A DNA stretch of 11,488 bases from DTU018 sp029550685 (GTDB lineage: Bacteria > Bacillota > Syntrophomonadia > Syntrophomonadales > Syntrophomonadaceae), in the NCBI GenBank assembly GCA_035412805.1, contig DAONVO010000073.1, positions 1 to 11,488 on the forward strand, in the 5' to 3' direction. Position 1 is the first letter of the stretch. The number at the start of each line of letters is the position of its first letter. The notes beneath the pieces are model-generated. The model did not search any database. It was not told the origin of the DNA and worked only from the letters and a program-made list of their open reading frames with translations. Below are positions 1 through 5,775 of the stretch, piece by piece. Position numbers and translations under genes: made by a program.

Positions 1-23
1 GGAGGGGCGTGGCAATCTCGAAC
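1..23 (-). repeat. Edge of dispersed repeat A (reverse orientation)
   Basis: Read on the minus strand this stretch contains GAGATTGCCACGCCCC, the same core that opens the better preserved copies at 1972-2045 and 3900-3977. The rest of the copy lies outside the window. Its minus-strand upstream flank also partly resembles the flank of the copy at 3855-3884, so the match is longer than the core alone. Similar GAGATTGCCACG...CGCAATGAC repeats are, from general knowledge, scattered in many bacterial intergenic regions. Confidence 0.6.
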
Positions 24-57
24 TTCTAACCATTAATAGACTTCTTTGACAGTCTAG

Positions 58-85
58 AATTCCCCTTGTTTAGGGGAATTTTTTT
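58..85 (+). terminator. Intrinsic terminator of an upstream gene
   Basis: A perfect 8-bp stem, AATTCCCC (58-65) with GGGGAATT (73-80), encloses a 7-nt loop and runs straight into a tract of T residues (79-85). This is a textbook rho-independent terminator for plus-strand transcription entering the window. It separates the upstream gene from the rnhA operon. Confidence 0.85.
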
Positions 86-172
86 ACCGGTATTAAAGGG
101 TTTTAACCTCTATTTGTGGTAGTTTTGTGTGAGCAGTTGACGCGCACTGGAGCGTGCCAAGGAGTTGTAAGG

Positions 173-634
173 ATGAAGGAAGTGGTGATCTACACTGATG
201 GAGCATGTTCCGGTAATCCCGGACCTGGGGGATGGGGAGCAGTGCTTCTGGCTGGACCTCACCGCAAGGAATTGTCCGGTTACGAAGAGCAGACCACCAA
301 TCAACGTATGGAATTAAAAGCCATAATTGAAGCGCTCAAAGCGTTAAAAGTCAGTGGGTGGGACATTACAGTTTATACTGACAGCGCTTATGTGGTCAAT
401 GCTTTTGAGCAGAGGTGGATTGATAATTGGCTCAAAAATGGCTGGCAGAACAGCCGCAAAGAACCGGTAGCTAACCGTGACCTGTGGATGGAGCTTTTGC
501 AGGCCATGGAAAAAAATCGGGTGCATATTAAAAAGGTCAAAGGCCATGCTGGTCATCCTTTAAATGAACGCTGTGATGAACTGGCCCGCACCCAGATAAA
601 GGTGCATGTCCAAAACAGTGATGGGAAAGTATAA
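173..634 (+). CDS. rnhA: Ribonuclease HI
   Basis: Cytoplasmic endonuclease that cuts the RNA strand of RNA:DNA hybrids, removing R-loops and replication primers. The 153-residue protein has the normal length of bacterial RNase HI. The four-carboxylate active site is visible: Asp9 in YTDGACSGNPGPGGWG, Glu47 in NQRMELKA, Asp70 in YTDSAYVV and Asp135 in NERCDELAR, with the catalytic-loop His125 in KGHAGH. The basic-protrusion region around residues 80-105 is present, so this looks like the type 1 enzyme. The frame is open back to 116, but the ATG at 173 has AAGGAG (159-164) at 8-nt spacing and gives the usual MKEVVIYTDG start, so it was chosen. It is the first gene of a tight operon with the acyltransferase 21 nt downstream. 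Confidence 0.95.
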   Translation: MKEVVIYTDGACSGNPGPGGWGAVLLAGPHRKELSGYEEQTTNQRMELKAIIEALKALKVSGWDITVYTDSAYVVNAFEQRWIDNWLKNGWQNSRKEPVANRDLWMELLQAMEKNRVHIKKVKGHAGHPLNERCDELARTQIKVHVQNSDGKV

Positions 635-655
635 ACAAAAGGGGGAAGCAAGCAT

Positions 656-1186
656 ATGTGGCAAGAACTATCTGACCGTATTACTACCTGGCTGGTAAAA
701 AGACATCTGACCAGCTGCGGGGAAAACCTGCGAGCTCGTAATCCGGGAGAGTTCTTTTTGGGGAAAGGTGCTGAAATACACATTGGCAATAATGTACTGC
801 TGGAGAGAAAGGTGCGCATTTCCCTGGGGGATAACGCCCGGGTTTATATTGGTGACAATACCTATCTGGGCGATTATACCAATGTTTTGGCGGTTAAAGA
901 AGTCAGTATCGGCAGAGGCTGTGCTATTAGCTGGCATGTGCTGTTCATGGATACTTCCTCTCATCCCCTGGGTTTTGCCGGGGAAGAGCCGGTAACCAAG
1001 ATCGAACCCATACGGGTGGAGGACCATGTCTGGATTGGGTGCCGGGCAGTTATTCTAAAGGGGGTTACGGTAGGAGAGGGCTCTATTATCGCCAACAATG
1101 CGGTAGTGACTAAAGATGTGCCCCCGCGTACCATGGTGGCCGGCAATCCAGCCCGGGTTATTAAAGAGGATGTTATTTGGGAATGA
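656..1186 (+). CDS. Hexapeptide-repeat (left-handed beta-helix) acyltransferase
   Basis: A 176-residue member of the isoleucine-patch acyltransferase superfamily, which transfers acetyl or other acyl groups from a CoA donor to sugars, antibiotics or surface polymers. Residues about 36-170 show repeated hexapeptides of the [LIV]-G-x(4) type (IHIGNN, VYIGDN, VSIGRG, VWIGCR, VTVGEG), diagnostic of the left-handed beta-helix. The segment DTSSHPLGF with His103 matches the position of the catalytic histidine in maltose/galactoside acetyltransferase relatives. The C-terminus has the typical cap NNAVVTKDVPP...AGNPARVIK. The ATG at 656 is preceded by GGGGGAAG (641-648). The substrate cannot be read from the sequence. 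The short helical N-terminus (1-30) resembles WbbJ/WcaF-like enzymes of envelope polysaccharide synthesis more than serine acetyltransferase. The stop overlaps the next start (ATGA). Confidence 0.88.
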   Translation: MWQELSDRITTWLVKRHLTSCGENLRARNPGEFFLGKGAEIHIGNNVLLERKVRISLGDNARVYIGDNTYLGDYTNVLAVKEVSIGRGCAISWHVLFMDTSSHPLGFAGEEPVTKIEPIRVEDHVWIGCRAVILKGVTVGEGSIIANNAVVTKDVPPRTMVAGNPARVIKEDVIWE

Positions 1187-1857
1187 GTAAATTAGGGATA
1201 TACCCGACTGTAGAGGATGGCATAGTAAAACTGGGGTTAAAAGTCTGGGACCAAACTGCTAATCTGGCTGATCTGCTGGAGTGCTGGCAGCCTTTGTGTG
1301 ATGACGAGTCTATTTTTAAGACCTATGGTCAGGACCACCATGCGGCCTGTAAAGGATGCCCTAACAATTGCTGTAATACGGCTTATGTAATACCGGATTT
1401 AATATCTTTTAAGAAAATGGCGGCTAATCTGCATATCACTGAATCTGAATTTGTCCAAGGTTGGTTTCAGCCCGACAAATTGGCCTTGGGATTATTAAAG
1501 ATAAAATCGGAGCCCTGTATTTTTTTACAGGAAGGTATCTGCAGTATTTACCCGCTGCGGTCTCTTATCTGCCGCTTTTATATATGTACTGATCTAACTC
1601 CTGATACGGAACAGCTGATTTATTCCATCGCCTGGAGCGGAGCGGCGGCTACCCAAATTTATGCCCGGCAGCAAGGCTATCTTCCGGCTCCTGCCCCGCA
1701 AGGTTATACCAGTTTTGATCGCTTTTTCGTGGAACTGGTGGAAACCTACCAGGAACTACCCGGAGTAAAAGCTTTTTTCTGGGCTGACAATTACCAGGAC
1801 ATACCTTTGCATTATTTTTTACCGGCGGATTGCAGCCTGGGAAGAAGGGCACCATGA
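1183..1857 (+). CDS. YkgJ-family cysteine-cluster protein (putative metal-binding)
   Basis: A 224-residue soluble protein with the eight-cysteine pattern of the YkgJ/UPF0153 family, annotated in general as a zinc- or iron-chelating cluster of unknown biochemical role. The first group is CKGCPNNCC (Cys56, 59, 63, 64). The second is EPCIFLQEGICSIYPL...CRFYIC (Cys112, 120, 130, 135), including the family-typical PC.FL...C.IY.LR...CR. The C-terminal 80 residues carry no recognised domain. The frame also opens from a TTG at 1177, but the ATG at 1183 overlaps the acyltransferase stop as ATGA, implying translational coupling, and is preferred. Its own stop again overlaps an ATG (1854), the start of a short interrupted frame. 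No membrane segments are evident. Confidence 0.85.
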   Translation: MSKLGIYPTVEDGIVKLGLKVWDQTANLADLLECWQPLCDDESIFKTYGQDHHAACKGCPNNCCNTAYVIPDLISFKKMAANLHITESEFVQGWFQPDKLALGLLKIKSEPCIFLQEGICSIYPLRSLICRFYICTDLTPDTEQLIYSIAWSGAAATQIYARQQGYLPAPAPQGYTSFDRFFVELVETYQELPGVKAFFWADNYQDIPLHYFLPADCSLGRRAP

Positions 1858-1895
1858 ATGAAAACATCGCTAGACGGCTTAAGCAGGAGTATTAG
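1854..1895 (+). pseudogene. Coupled ORF start interrupted by repeat B
   Basis: An ATG at 1854 overlaps the YkgJ-protein stop (ATGA), exactly like the junction at 1183, and AGAAGGG (1842-1848) precedes it at RBS distance. The frame reads MNENIARRLKQEY and then stops at 1893-1895, inside the left arm of repeat B, which begins near 1864. Only about the first four residues are certain not to come from the repeat. One reading is a fourth operon gene truncated by insertion of the repeat. The other is that the ATG is accidental. The next unique DNA after the repeat carries no recognisable continuation. Confidence 0.25.
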
Positions 1896-1936
1896 CCGGG
1901 CAAGAAATTCTGGAGCGAGCCGGCTGATACTCCTGC
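1864..1936. repeat. Repeat B, short copy (73-bp palindromic element)
   Basis: A conserved lead (ACATCGCTAGACGGCTTAA) is followed by a 17-bp arm GCAGGAGTATTAGCCGG (1883-1899), a 20-nt loop, and the complementary arm CCGGCTGATACTCCTGC (1920-1936); the arms pair with one G-T wobble. The same lead and arms recur at 8402-8630 around a much longer centre. The short copy therefore looks like an internally deleted, MITE-like version of the long one. There is no transposase in either copy. It has no T-tract, so it is not a typical terminator, though it may act on mRNA ends. Confidence 0.8.
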
Positions 1937-1971
1937 CTTCCAGGTAACCCTACTGCCAAGCCGTGGTAGAG

Positions 1972-2045
1972 TAGCCGGCATAGAGATTGCCACGCCCCCT
2001 GCGGGGGCTCGCAATGACACAATAGGAAGCCATTTTCACAGCAAC
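1972..2045 (+). repeat. Dispersed repeat A, copy with GC-rich hairpin core
   Basis: The core GAGATTGCCACG...CGCAATGAC (1983-2018) contains GCCCCC (1994-1999) and GGGGGC (2003-2008) around a 3-nt loop, flanked by an outer ATTGC/GCAAT pair. The copy at 3900-3977 matches it beyond the core: TAGMCGRCATAGAGATTGCC on the left, and CATTTT...CACAGCAAC on the right. The element is therefore about 75 bp rather than just the core. It lies in the untranslated gap between the YkgJ gene and the small ORF at 2143. Confidence 0.7.
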
Positions 2046-2142
2046 GACTCACAAGATGTCACTGGGTCGGGATCACCATGCACCTTGCAGAAGATCGCAC
2101 TATTTATAGAAGCAATTGATAATGGCTAAAAGGAGTGCTTTT

Positions 2143-2301
2143 ATGTCCACCATTATCTGTATCGAAACCTGTGACCCTTTTCCGGTAATCCGTACTATGG
2201 AAGAGCATTCCGCCCATCTGCTGGCCATGTCCTGCGGACAGGGGCCTGACATCACCTTTCGCATGGTTTATTTCCTGGAGGACCCTTCTGGAGCAAGATA
2301 G
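2143..2301 (+). CDS. Hypothetical small protein (52 aa)
   Basis: The ATG at 2143 is preceded by AAAGGAG (2129-2135) at 7-nt spacing, a good ribosome binding site. The frame is also open from 2116, but that start lacks a comparable RBS. The product is 52 residues with cysteines at 6, 10 and 31, no signal peptide and no membrane segment. The ending GPDITFRMVYFLEDPSGAR looks more protein-like than random, but I recognise no family. It could be a genuine small protein or the surviving fragment of a larger gene, given the repeats just upstream. A small inverted repeat, AAGATAG (2295-2301) with CTATCTT (2313-2319), overlaps the stop codon but has no T-tract directly after it. Confidence 0.4.
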   Translation: MSTIICIETCDPFPVIRTMEEHSAHLLAMSCGQGPDITFRMVYFLEDPSGAR

Positions 2302-2366
2302 AGGACAATTTCCTATCTTACTCAAGATGAATTGACAGTTTTTTTATACAGGGGCAGGATTTTTAA

Positions 2367-2395
2367 TCGGCAGGATGAAAATATCCTGTTATACT
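2367..2395 (+). promoter_or_regulatory. Possible livK promoter with palindromic spacer
   Basis: TCGGCA (2367-2372) and TATACT (2390-2395) are spaced 17 bp and match the -35 and -10 consensus at 4 and 5 of 6 positions. The spacer is almost filled by an inverted repeat, CAGGAT (2371-2376) with ATCCTG (2383-2388), which could be an operator. A second short palindrome, ATGTAT/ATACAT (2405-2410, 2415-2420), follows. The region is AT-rich, so chance matches are likely. Confidence 0.3.
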
Positions 2396-2467
2396 TTTAT
2401 ATATATGTATGGTTATACATCAATCATACGCATTAATTAACTATTGATCTTAGGGAGGGACAGTGTT

Positions 2468-3643
2468 TTGAAGGGAAGAGGACGAGCAAGATGGGCTGTC
2501 GCGCTGAGCCTGGTGTTGATAATCACCATGGTGGCAGGGTGCGGAGGCTCCAACAGCGGAAAGAACGAAGATGTTATCAAGCTGGGATTTCTAGGAGCTC
2601 TGACTGGTGATGTGGCTAACTACGGGATTCCCGCTGAGAAGGGAATGAAGATGGCTATTGACGAAATAAATGCCCAGGGAGGAGTTTTGGGCAAACAGCT
2701 GGTGGGCATTTATGAGGATAACAAGGGAGACAGTACGGAAATTGGCAACATAACTCAAAAATATATTACCCGGGACAAAGTAGTAGCCTTGGTGGGTGAC
2801 CCTTGTACAGGTTTGACCAAGGGAGCAGCAGAGATTGCCCAGAGTAATCAGGTGGTATTGTTCTCACCCGGAGCTACTGGTGCTGGGGTAGTAGAGATAG
2901 GTGACTTTATTTTCCGCAATACTATGTTGGATGAAGTCGCTGTGCCCGTAGTGGTTGATTGGATGATAAAAGATAAACAGTGGACCAAATTTGCTATTAT
3001 AACCTCGTTGAATAATGGCTACAGTACAGCCCTTACTCCAATATTCGAGCGGGAGATAAAGGCCCAGGGCGGCACCATTGTCCTCCAGGAATCCATTAAC
3101 GACAAGGAAACCGATTTCAGTGCCCAGATAACCAAACTTAAGGGCGTCGGCGCCGATGTACTGGTATTCACCGGTTACTATACCGAGGCGGCCTTGATCA
3201 TGAAAGAAGTTCAAAAACAGGGCCTGGATATCCCCCTGGTAGGCGGGGATGGTTTGTATGGTCAGGACCTGGTTAAACTAGGCGGTGACGCGGTAGAACA
3301 GAAAGTCATCTTATACTGTGGGTTTGCCGCTGATCAACCCAGTGAGCAGACTATCAAGTTCGTAGAGAACTACCGCAAGCTGTATAATGAAGAACCGGAT
3401 ATGTTTTCTGCACAATACTATGATGCGGTTATGATTCTGGCTCAAGCTATGAAGAACTCTAACAGTACAGATCCCAAGGTATTTAAGGATGAGATTGCCA
3501 AGCTAAAAGATTATCCTGGAGTATCCGGCAATACTACTATTCGTGAAAACCGTGAACCTATCAAGAGTCCGGTATATCTTGTTACCGTTAAAGACGGAGT
3601 ATTCCCTTCTCTGGTAACTAAAATTCCGGTAAATATTGAATAG
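2468..3643 (+). CDS. livK: Branched-chain amino acid ABC transporter, substrate-binding lipoprotein
   Basis: Extracytoplasmic solute receptor that delivers leucine, isoleucine, valine or a related amide or amino acid to the LivHM permease. The preferred start is the TTG at 2468, with AGGGAGG (2452-2458) 9 nt upstream; the TTG at 2444 lies before this RBS. From 2468 the product is 391 residues with an ideal lipoprotein signal: basic MKGRGRARW, a hydrophobic stretch, and lipobox VAGC with Cys25 as the lipidation site. The mature part begins IKLGFLGALTGDVANYG, the hallmark of type 1 periplasmic-binding (Peripla_BP_6) receptors, followed by the GMKMAIDEINAQGGVLGK helix. The later GADVLVFTGYYTEAALIMKE and PDMFSAQYYDAVMIL segments also fit the family. 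The exact ligand cannot be deduced. It is the first gene of the liv cluster but is separated from livH by a 348-bp gap containing strong hairpins. Confidence 0.93.
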   Translation: MKGRGRARWAVALSLVLIITMVAGCGGSNSGKNEDVIKLGFLGALTGDVANYGIPAEKGMKMAIDEINAQGGVLGKQLVGIYEDNKGDSTEIGNITQKYITRDKVVALVGDPCTGLTKGAAEIAQSNQVVLFSPGATGAGVVEIGDFIFRNTMLDEVAVPVVVDWMIKDKQWTKFAIITSLNNGYSTALTPIFEREIKAQGGTIVLQESINDKETDFSAQITKLKGVGADVLVFTGYYTEAALIMKEVQKQGLDIPLVGGDGLYGQDLVKLGGDAVEQKVILYCGFAADQPSEQTIKFVENYRKLYNEEPDMFSAQYYDAVMILAQAMKNSNSTDPKVFKDEIAKLKDYPGVSGNTTIRENREPIKSPVYLVTVKDGVFPSLVTKIPVNIE

Positions 3644-3656
3644 TTTTCTGTATAAT

Positions 3657-3692
3657 AACAATGGCCCGTCCTTTCGGGGATGGGCCATTGTT
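3657..3692. other. Strong stem-loop downstream of livK
   Basis: AACAATGGCCC (3657-3667) pairs perfectly with GGGCCATTGTT (3682-3692). GTCC and GGAT extend the stem to about 15 bp around a TTTCGG loop. It sits 14 bp after the livK stop. No T-tract follows on the plus strand, so it is either a poor terminator or an mRNA 3'-end stabiliser. Either would give more livK than livHMG transcript. Confidence 0.7.
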
Positions 3693-3750
3693 AAGCTATG
3701 CAGAGTTTAGCAACAGAATGGGCGGATCTGTGCTAAACTGTGTATAGCTT
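3693..3750. other. Second long stem-loop abutting the first
   Basis: AAGCTATGCAGAGTTTAGC (3693-3711) pairs with GCTAAACTGTGTATAGCTT (3732-3750), with one wobble and one mismatch. The inner ACAGA/TCTGT pair extends the stem across a bulged A to about 24 bp. It starts at the very next base after the previous hairpin, so the two form a tandem cruciform-like structure. No T-tract follows. The function is unknown; mRNA processing or a protein-binding palindrome are possible. Confidence 0.7.
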
Positions 3751-3854
3751 GTGTCGCGATCGTCACATAACAAGCAGACCATTCAAAGAAAAAACTTAAG
3801 CCTGTCATCGCCCCCTTCGGGGACTACTGATGTTCGCTGACGCTCACAATTATT

Positions 3855-3884
3855 GTTGCGAGGTCGCGAAGCGACGTGGCGATC
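3855..3884 (-). repeat. Dispersed repeat A, divergent inverted copy
   Basis: On the minus strand this reads GATCGCCACGTCGC...CTCGCAAC, a diverged version of the GAGATTGCCACG...TCGCAATGAC core. Its centre is a GTCGC-GAA-GCGAC mini-hairpin. It faces the copy at 3900-3977, and CGTGGCGATC here can pair with GATTGCCACG there, so the two copies together form a large inverted repeat just ahead of livH. Confidence 0.6.
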
Positions 3885-3899
3885 CATTAACTCGAACCA

Positions 3900-3977
3900 T
3901 AGACGACATAGAGATTGCCACGCCCGTTGGGATCGCAATGACAATGTAGTTTTCATTTTGGATATCGTCACAGCAAC
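3900..3977 (+). repeat. Dispersed repeat A, copy adjoining the livH RBS
   Basis: The core GAGATTGCCACGCCC...TCGCAATGAC (3911-3942) and its flanks match the copy at 1972-2045, including the terminal CACAGCAAC (3969-3977). The end of the element directly abuts the AGGGGAGG ribosome binding site of livH. Together with the inverted copy at 3855-3884 and the hairpins at 3657-3750, almost the entire livK-livH gap consists of secondary structure or repeat, leaving little unique DNA. Confidence 0.7.
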
Positions 3978-3991
3978 AGGGGAGGAAGTTC

Positions 3992-4867
3992 ATGTTCCTG
4001 GAACAACTACTTAACGGACTAACCCTGGGCAGTACCTATGCCTTGATTGCCCTGGGTTATACCATGGTGTACGGAATTGTGCAGCTGATTAATTTCGCCC
4101 ATGGCGAAGTTTACATGATTGGCGCTTTCGTCGGCTTATTTATGGTAACGGCCCTGGGAGTCAACATCGTAGTGGCTCTGGCAGGGGCCATGCTTTTCTG
4201 CATGCTGGTGGGGATGCTTATTGAAAGGGTAGCCTACCGGCCCCTGCGCGGTAAATCCTCACGTTTATCAGCTTTGATTAGTGCTATTGGAGTATCCATT
4301 TTCCTGCAGACTCTCTTGGCCCTTATCGCCGGCATTAATACCAGAAGTTACCCCAATGTTATTAATAATCAGACCTATGATCTTGGATTTGCCGAAGTTT
4401 CCTTGCTGCAGATTCTTATACTGGGATTGTCAGCCCTGCTGATGATCGGCCTGCAGGTTATGATCCACCGTACCCGCATCGGCAAAGCAATGCGTGCTTC
4501 CTCCCAAGACCTGGATGCCTCCTATCTGATGGGCATTAATGTCAACCGGGTTATTTCCTTTACTTTTGCCATAGGTTCAGCTCTGGCTGCGGCTGGCGGA
4601 ATAATGGTCGGTATATATTATAATGCGGTATGGCCTTACATGGGCATGATGGCTGGTCTCAAGGCTTTCGCTGCTGCGGTATTGGGAGGTATTGGTTCCA
4701 TTCCGGGAGCCATGATAGGCGGTTTGACTTTGGGTGTGCTGGAGATAATGGGAGTGGCCTATCTAACCTCCTCCTATAAAGATGCTATTGCTTTCGGTAT
4801 ACTTATTCTGGTTCTGTTGATTCGCCCTCAGGGCCTGATGGGCCAGAAGATTACTAAAAAAGTGTAG
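3992..4867 (+). CDS. livH: Branched-chain amino acid ABC transporter, permease LivH
   Basis: One of the two membrane subunits of the HAAT-family importer. The 291-residue protein is almost wholly hydrophobic with about eight predicted transmembrane segments. It opens with the family signature LLNGLTLGSTYALIALGYTM and then QLINFAHGEVYMIGAF. The cytoplasmic ATPase-coupling loop is clear at about residues 165-205: GKAMRASSQDLDASYLMGIN followed by VNRVISFTFAIGSALAAAGG. The conserved AFAAAVLGGIGSIPGAMIGG segment and the C-terminal LLIRPQGLMG also match. The ATG at 3992 has AGGGGAGG (3978-3985) at 6-nt spacing. livM follows after 11 nt. No obvious promoter was seen in the gap upstream, so expression may come by read-through from livK. 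Confidence 0.95.
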   Translation: MFLEQLLNGLTLGSTYALIALGYTMVYGIVQLINFAHGEVYMIGAFVGLFMVTALGVNIVVALAGAMLFCMLVGMLIERVAYRPLRGKSSRLSALISAIGVSIFLQTLLALIAGINTRSYPNVINNQTYDLGFAEVSLLQILILGLSALLMIGLQVMIHRTRIGKAMRASSQDLDASYLMGINVNRVISFTFAIGSALAAAGGIMVGIYYNAVWPYMGMMAGLKAFAAAVLGGIGSIPGAMIGGLTLGVLEIMGVAYLTSSYKDAIAFGILILVLLIRPQGLMGQKITKKV

Positions 4868-4878
4868 GTGGACCGCTA

Positions 4879-5775
4879 ATGGATGCATTTTTGACCCAAT
4901 ACATCGACCCATACTATCTACGCCTTTTAATACTAATAGGAATCAATATAATCCTGGCGCTGGGCCTGAATATTATAACCGGAGTTACCGGGCAGTTGTC
5001 TATGGGACATGCTGGTTTTATGAGCCTGGGAGCTTATACTTCGGCAATACTATCCATGCAATTCGCCTGCCCTTTCTGGATTTCCCTGCTGGCCGGAGCT
5101 ATCGTAGCGGCATTTTTTGGTTTCCTGATTGGCATACCTACCCTGCGCCTGGAAGGGGACTATCTAGCCATGGTTACCATAGGTTTTGCTGAAATAATTC
5201 GCGTGTTTTTCCTGAATTTTGAACCCGGCGGCAAAGCGGTGGGCCTGGCGGGAATTCCCCAGTACACCAGTTTCCTGCTGGTATTTGTCTTAGTAGTAGT
5301 AATTATTTTTCTCAATGCCAAGCTGCTTAACTCCCGGGTAGGAAGAGCCTGGTATGCTATCCGTGAAAATGAAATAGCCGCCGAGGCCTGCGGAGTTGAC
5401 ACCACCCGCCTCAAGGTAATGGCCTTTACCGTAGGCTCGTTTCTAGGTGGATTGGGCGGGGGGCTTTATGCTCATTACATGTTTTTTATCCGGCCCCAAG
5501 ACTTTGGATTTATGAAGTCTATTGAACTGCTAAACATGGTGGTTTTGGGGGGCATGGGCAGTATACCCGGGACGGTAATAGGGGCTACTGTGTTGACCCT
5601 GGCTCCGGAATTTTTGCGTATTGTAGCGGAGTATCGATTGCTGTTCTACGGGGCCTTGCTGGTCATTCTGATGATTTTCCGACCCAATGGCTTGCTGGGG
5701 GATGTAAGGGTTTACGACATCCGCAAACGTTGGTTCAGAAAAGAGGTGCAAGCTCATGCCGATATTAACTCTTAA
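4879..5775 (+). CDS. livM: Branched-chain amino acid ABC transporter, permease LivM
   Basis: Second membrane subunit, expected to pair with LivH. The 298-residue product has about eight to nine hydrophobic segments. Conserved landmarks are LGLNIITGVTGQLSMGHAGF near the start, then PTLRLEGDYLAMVTIGFAEI, the ATPase-coupling loop GRAWYAIRENEIAAEACGVD, and VVLGGMGSIPGTVIGA. It is shorter than the enteric LivM, which carries extra N-terminal residues, but the length is usual for Gram-positive homologues. The ATG at 4879 has AGGTGG (4866-4871) 7 nt upstream. Its 3' end overlaps livG by 20 bp, implying coupled translation. Confidence 0.95.
   Translation: MDAFLTQYIDPYYLRLLILIGINIILALGLNIITGVTGQLSMGHAGFMSLGAYTSAILSMQFACPFWISLLAGAIVAAFFGFLIGIPTLRLEGDYLAMVTIGFAEIIRVFFLNFEPGGKAVGLAGIPQYTSFLLVFVLVVVIIFLNAKLLNSRVGRAWYAIRENEIAAEACGVDTTRLKVMAFTVGSFLGGLGGGLYAHYMFFIRPQDFGFMKSIELLNMVVLGGMGSIPGTVIGATVLTLAPEFLRIVAEYRLLFYGALLVILMIFRPNGLLGDVRVYDIRKRWFRKEVQAHADINS

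Noticed and set aside
116..172. Longer N-terminus for RNase HI
   Set aside because: The extra residues do not belong to the family, and the ATG at 173 has an ideal Shine-Dalgarno and gives the standard N-terminus.
2444..2467. livK start at TTG 2444
   Set aside because: The Shine-Dalgarno AGGGAGG lies downstream of this codon; TTG 2468 has correct spacing and starts a proper lipoprotein signal peptide.
3657..3692. Rho-independent terminator after livK
   Set aside because: The stem is strong, but no T-tract follows on the plus strand and only a weak TTATTAT lies on the minus side, so it is reported as a stem-loop rather than a terminator.
3783..3971. Minus-strand 62-codon ORF in the livK-livH gap
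   Set aside because: It reads through two copies of repeat A, has no RBS or recognisable domain, and is of the kind such repeats produce spuriously.
1..3977. CRISPR array or integron attC sites
   Set aside because: The repeats are few, irregularly spaced, of variable core length and in both orientations; there are no cas genes and no integrase or attC core sites.
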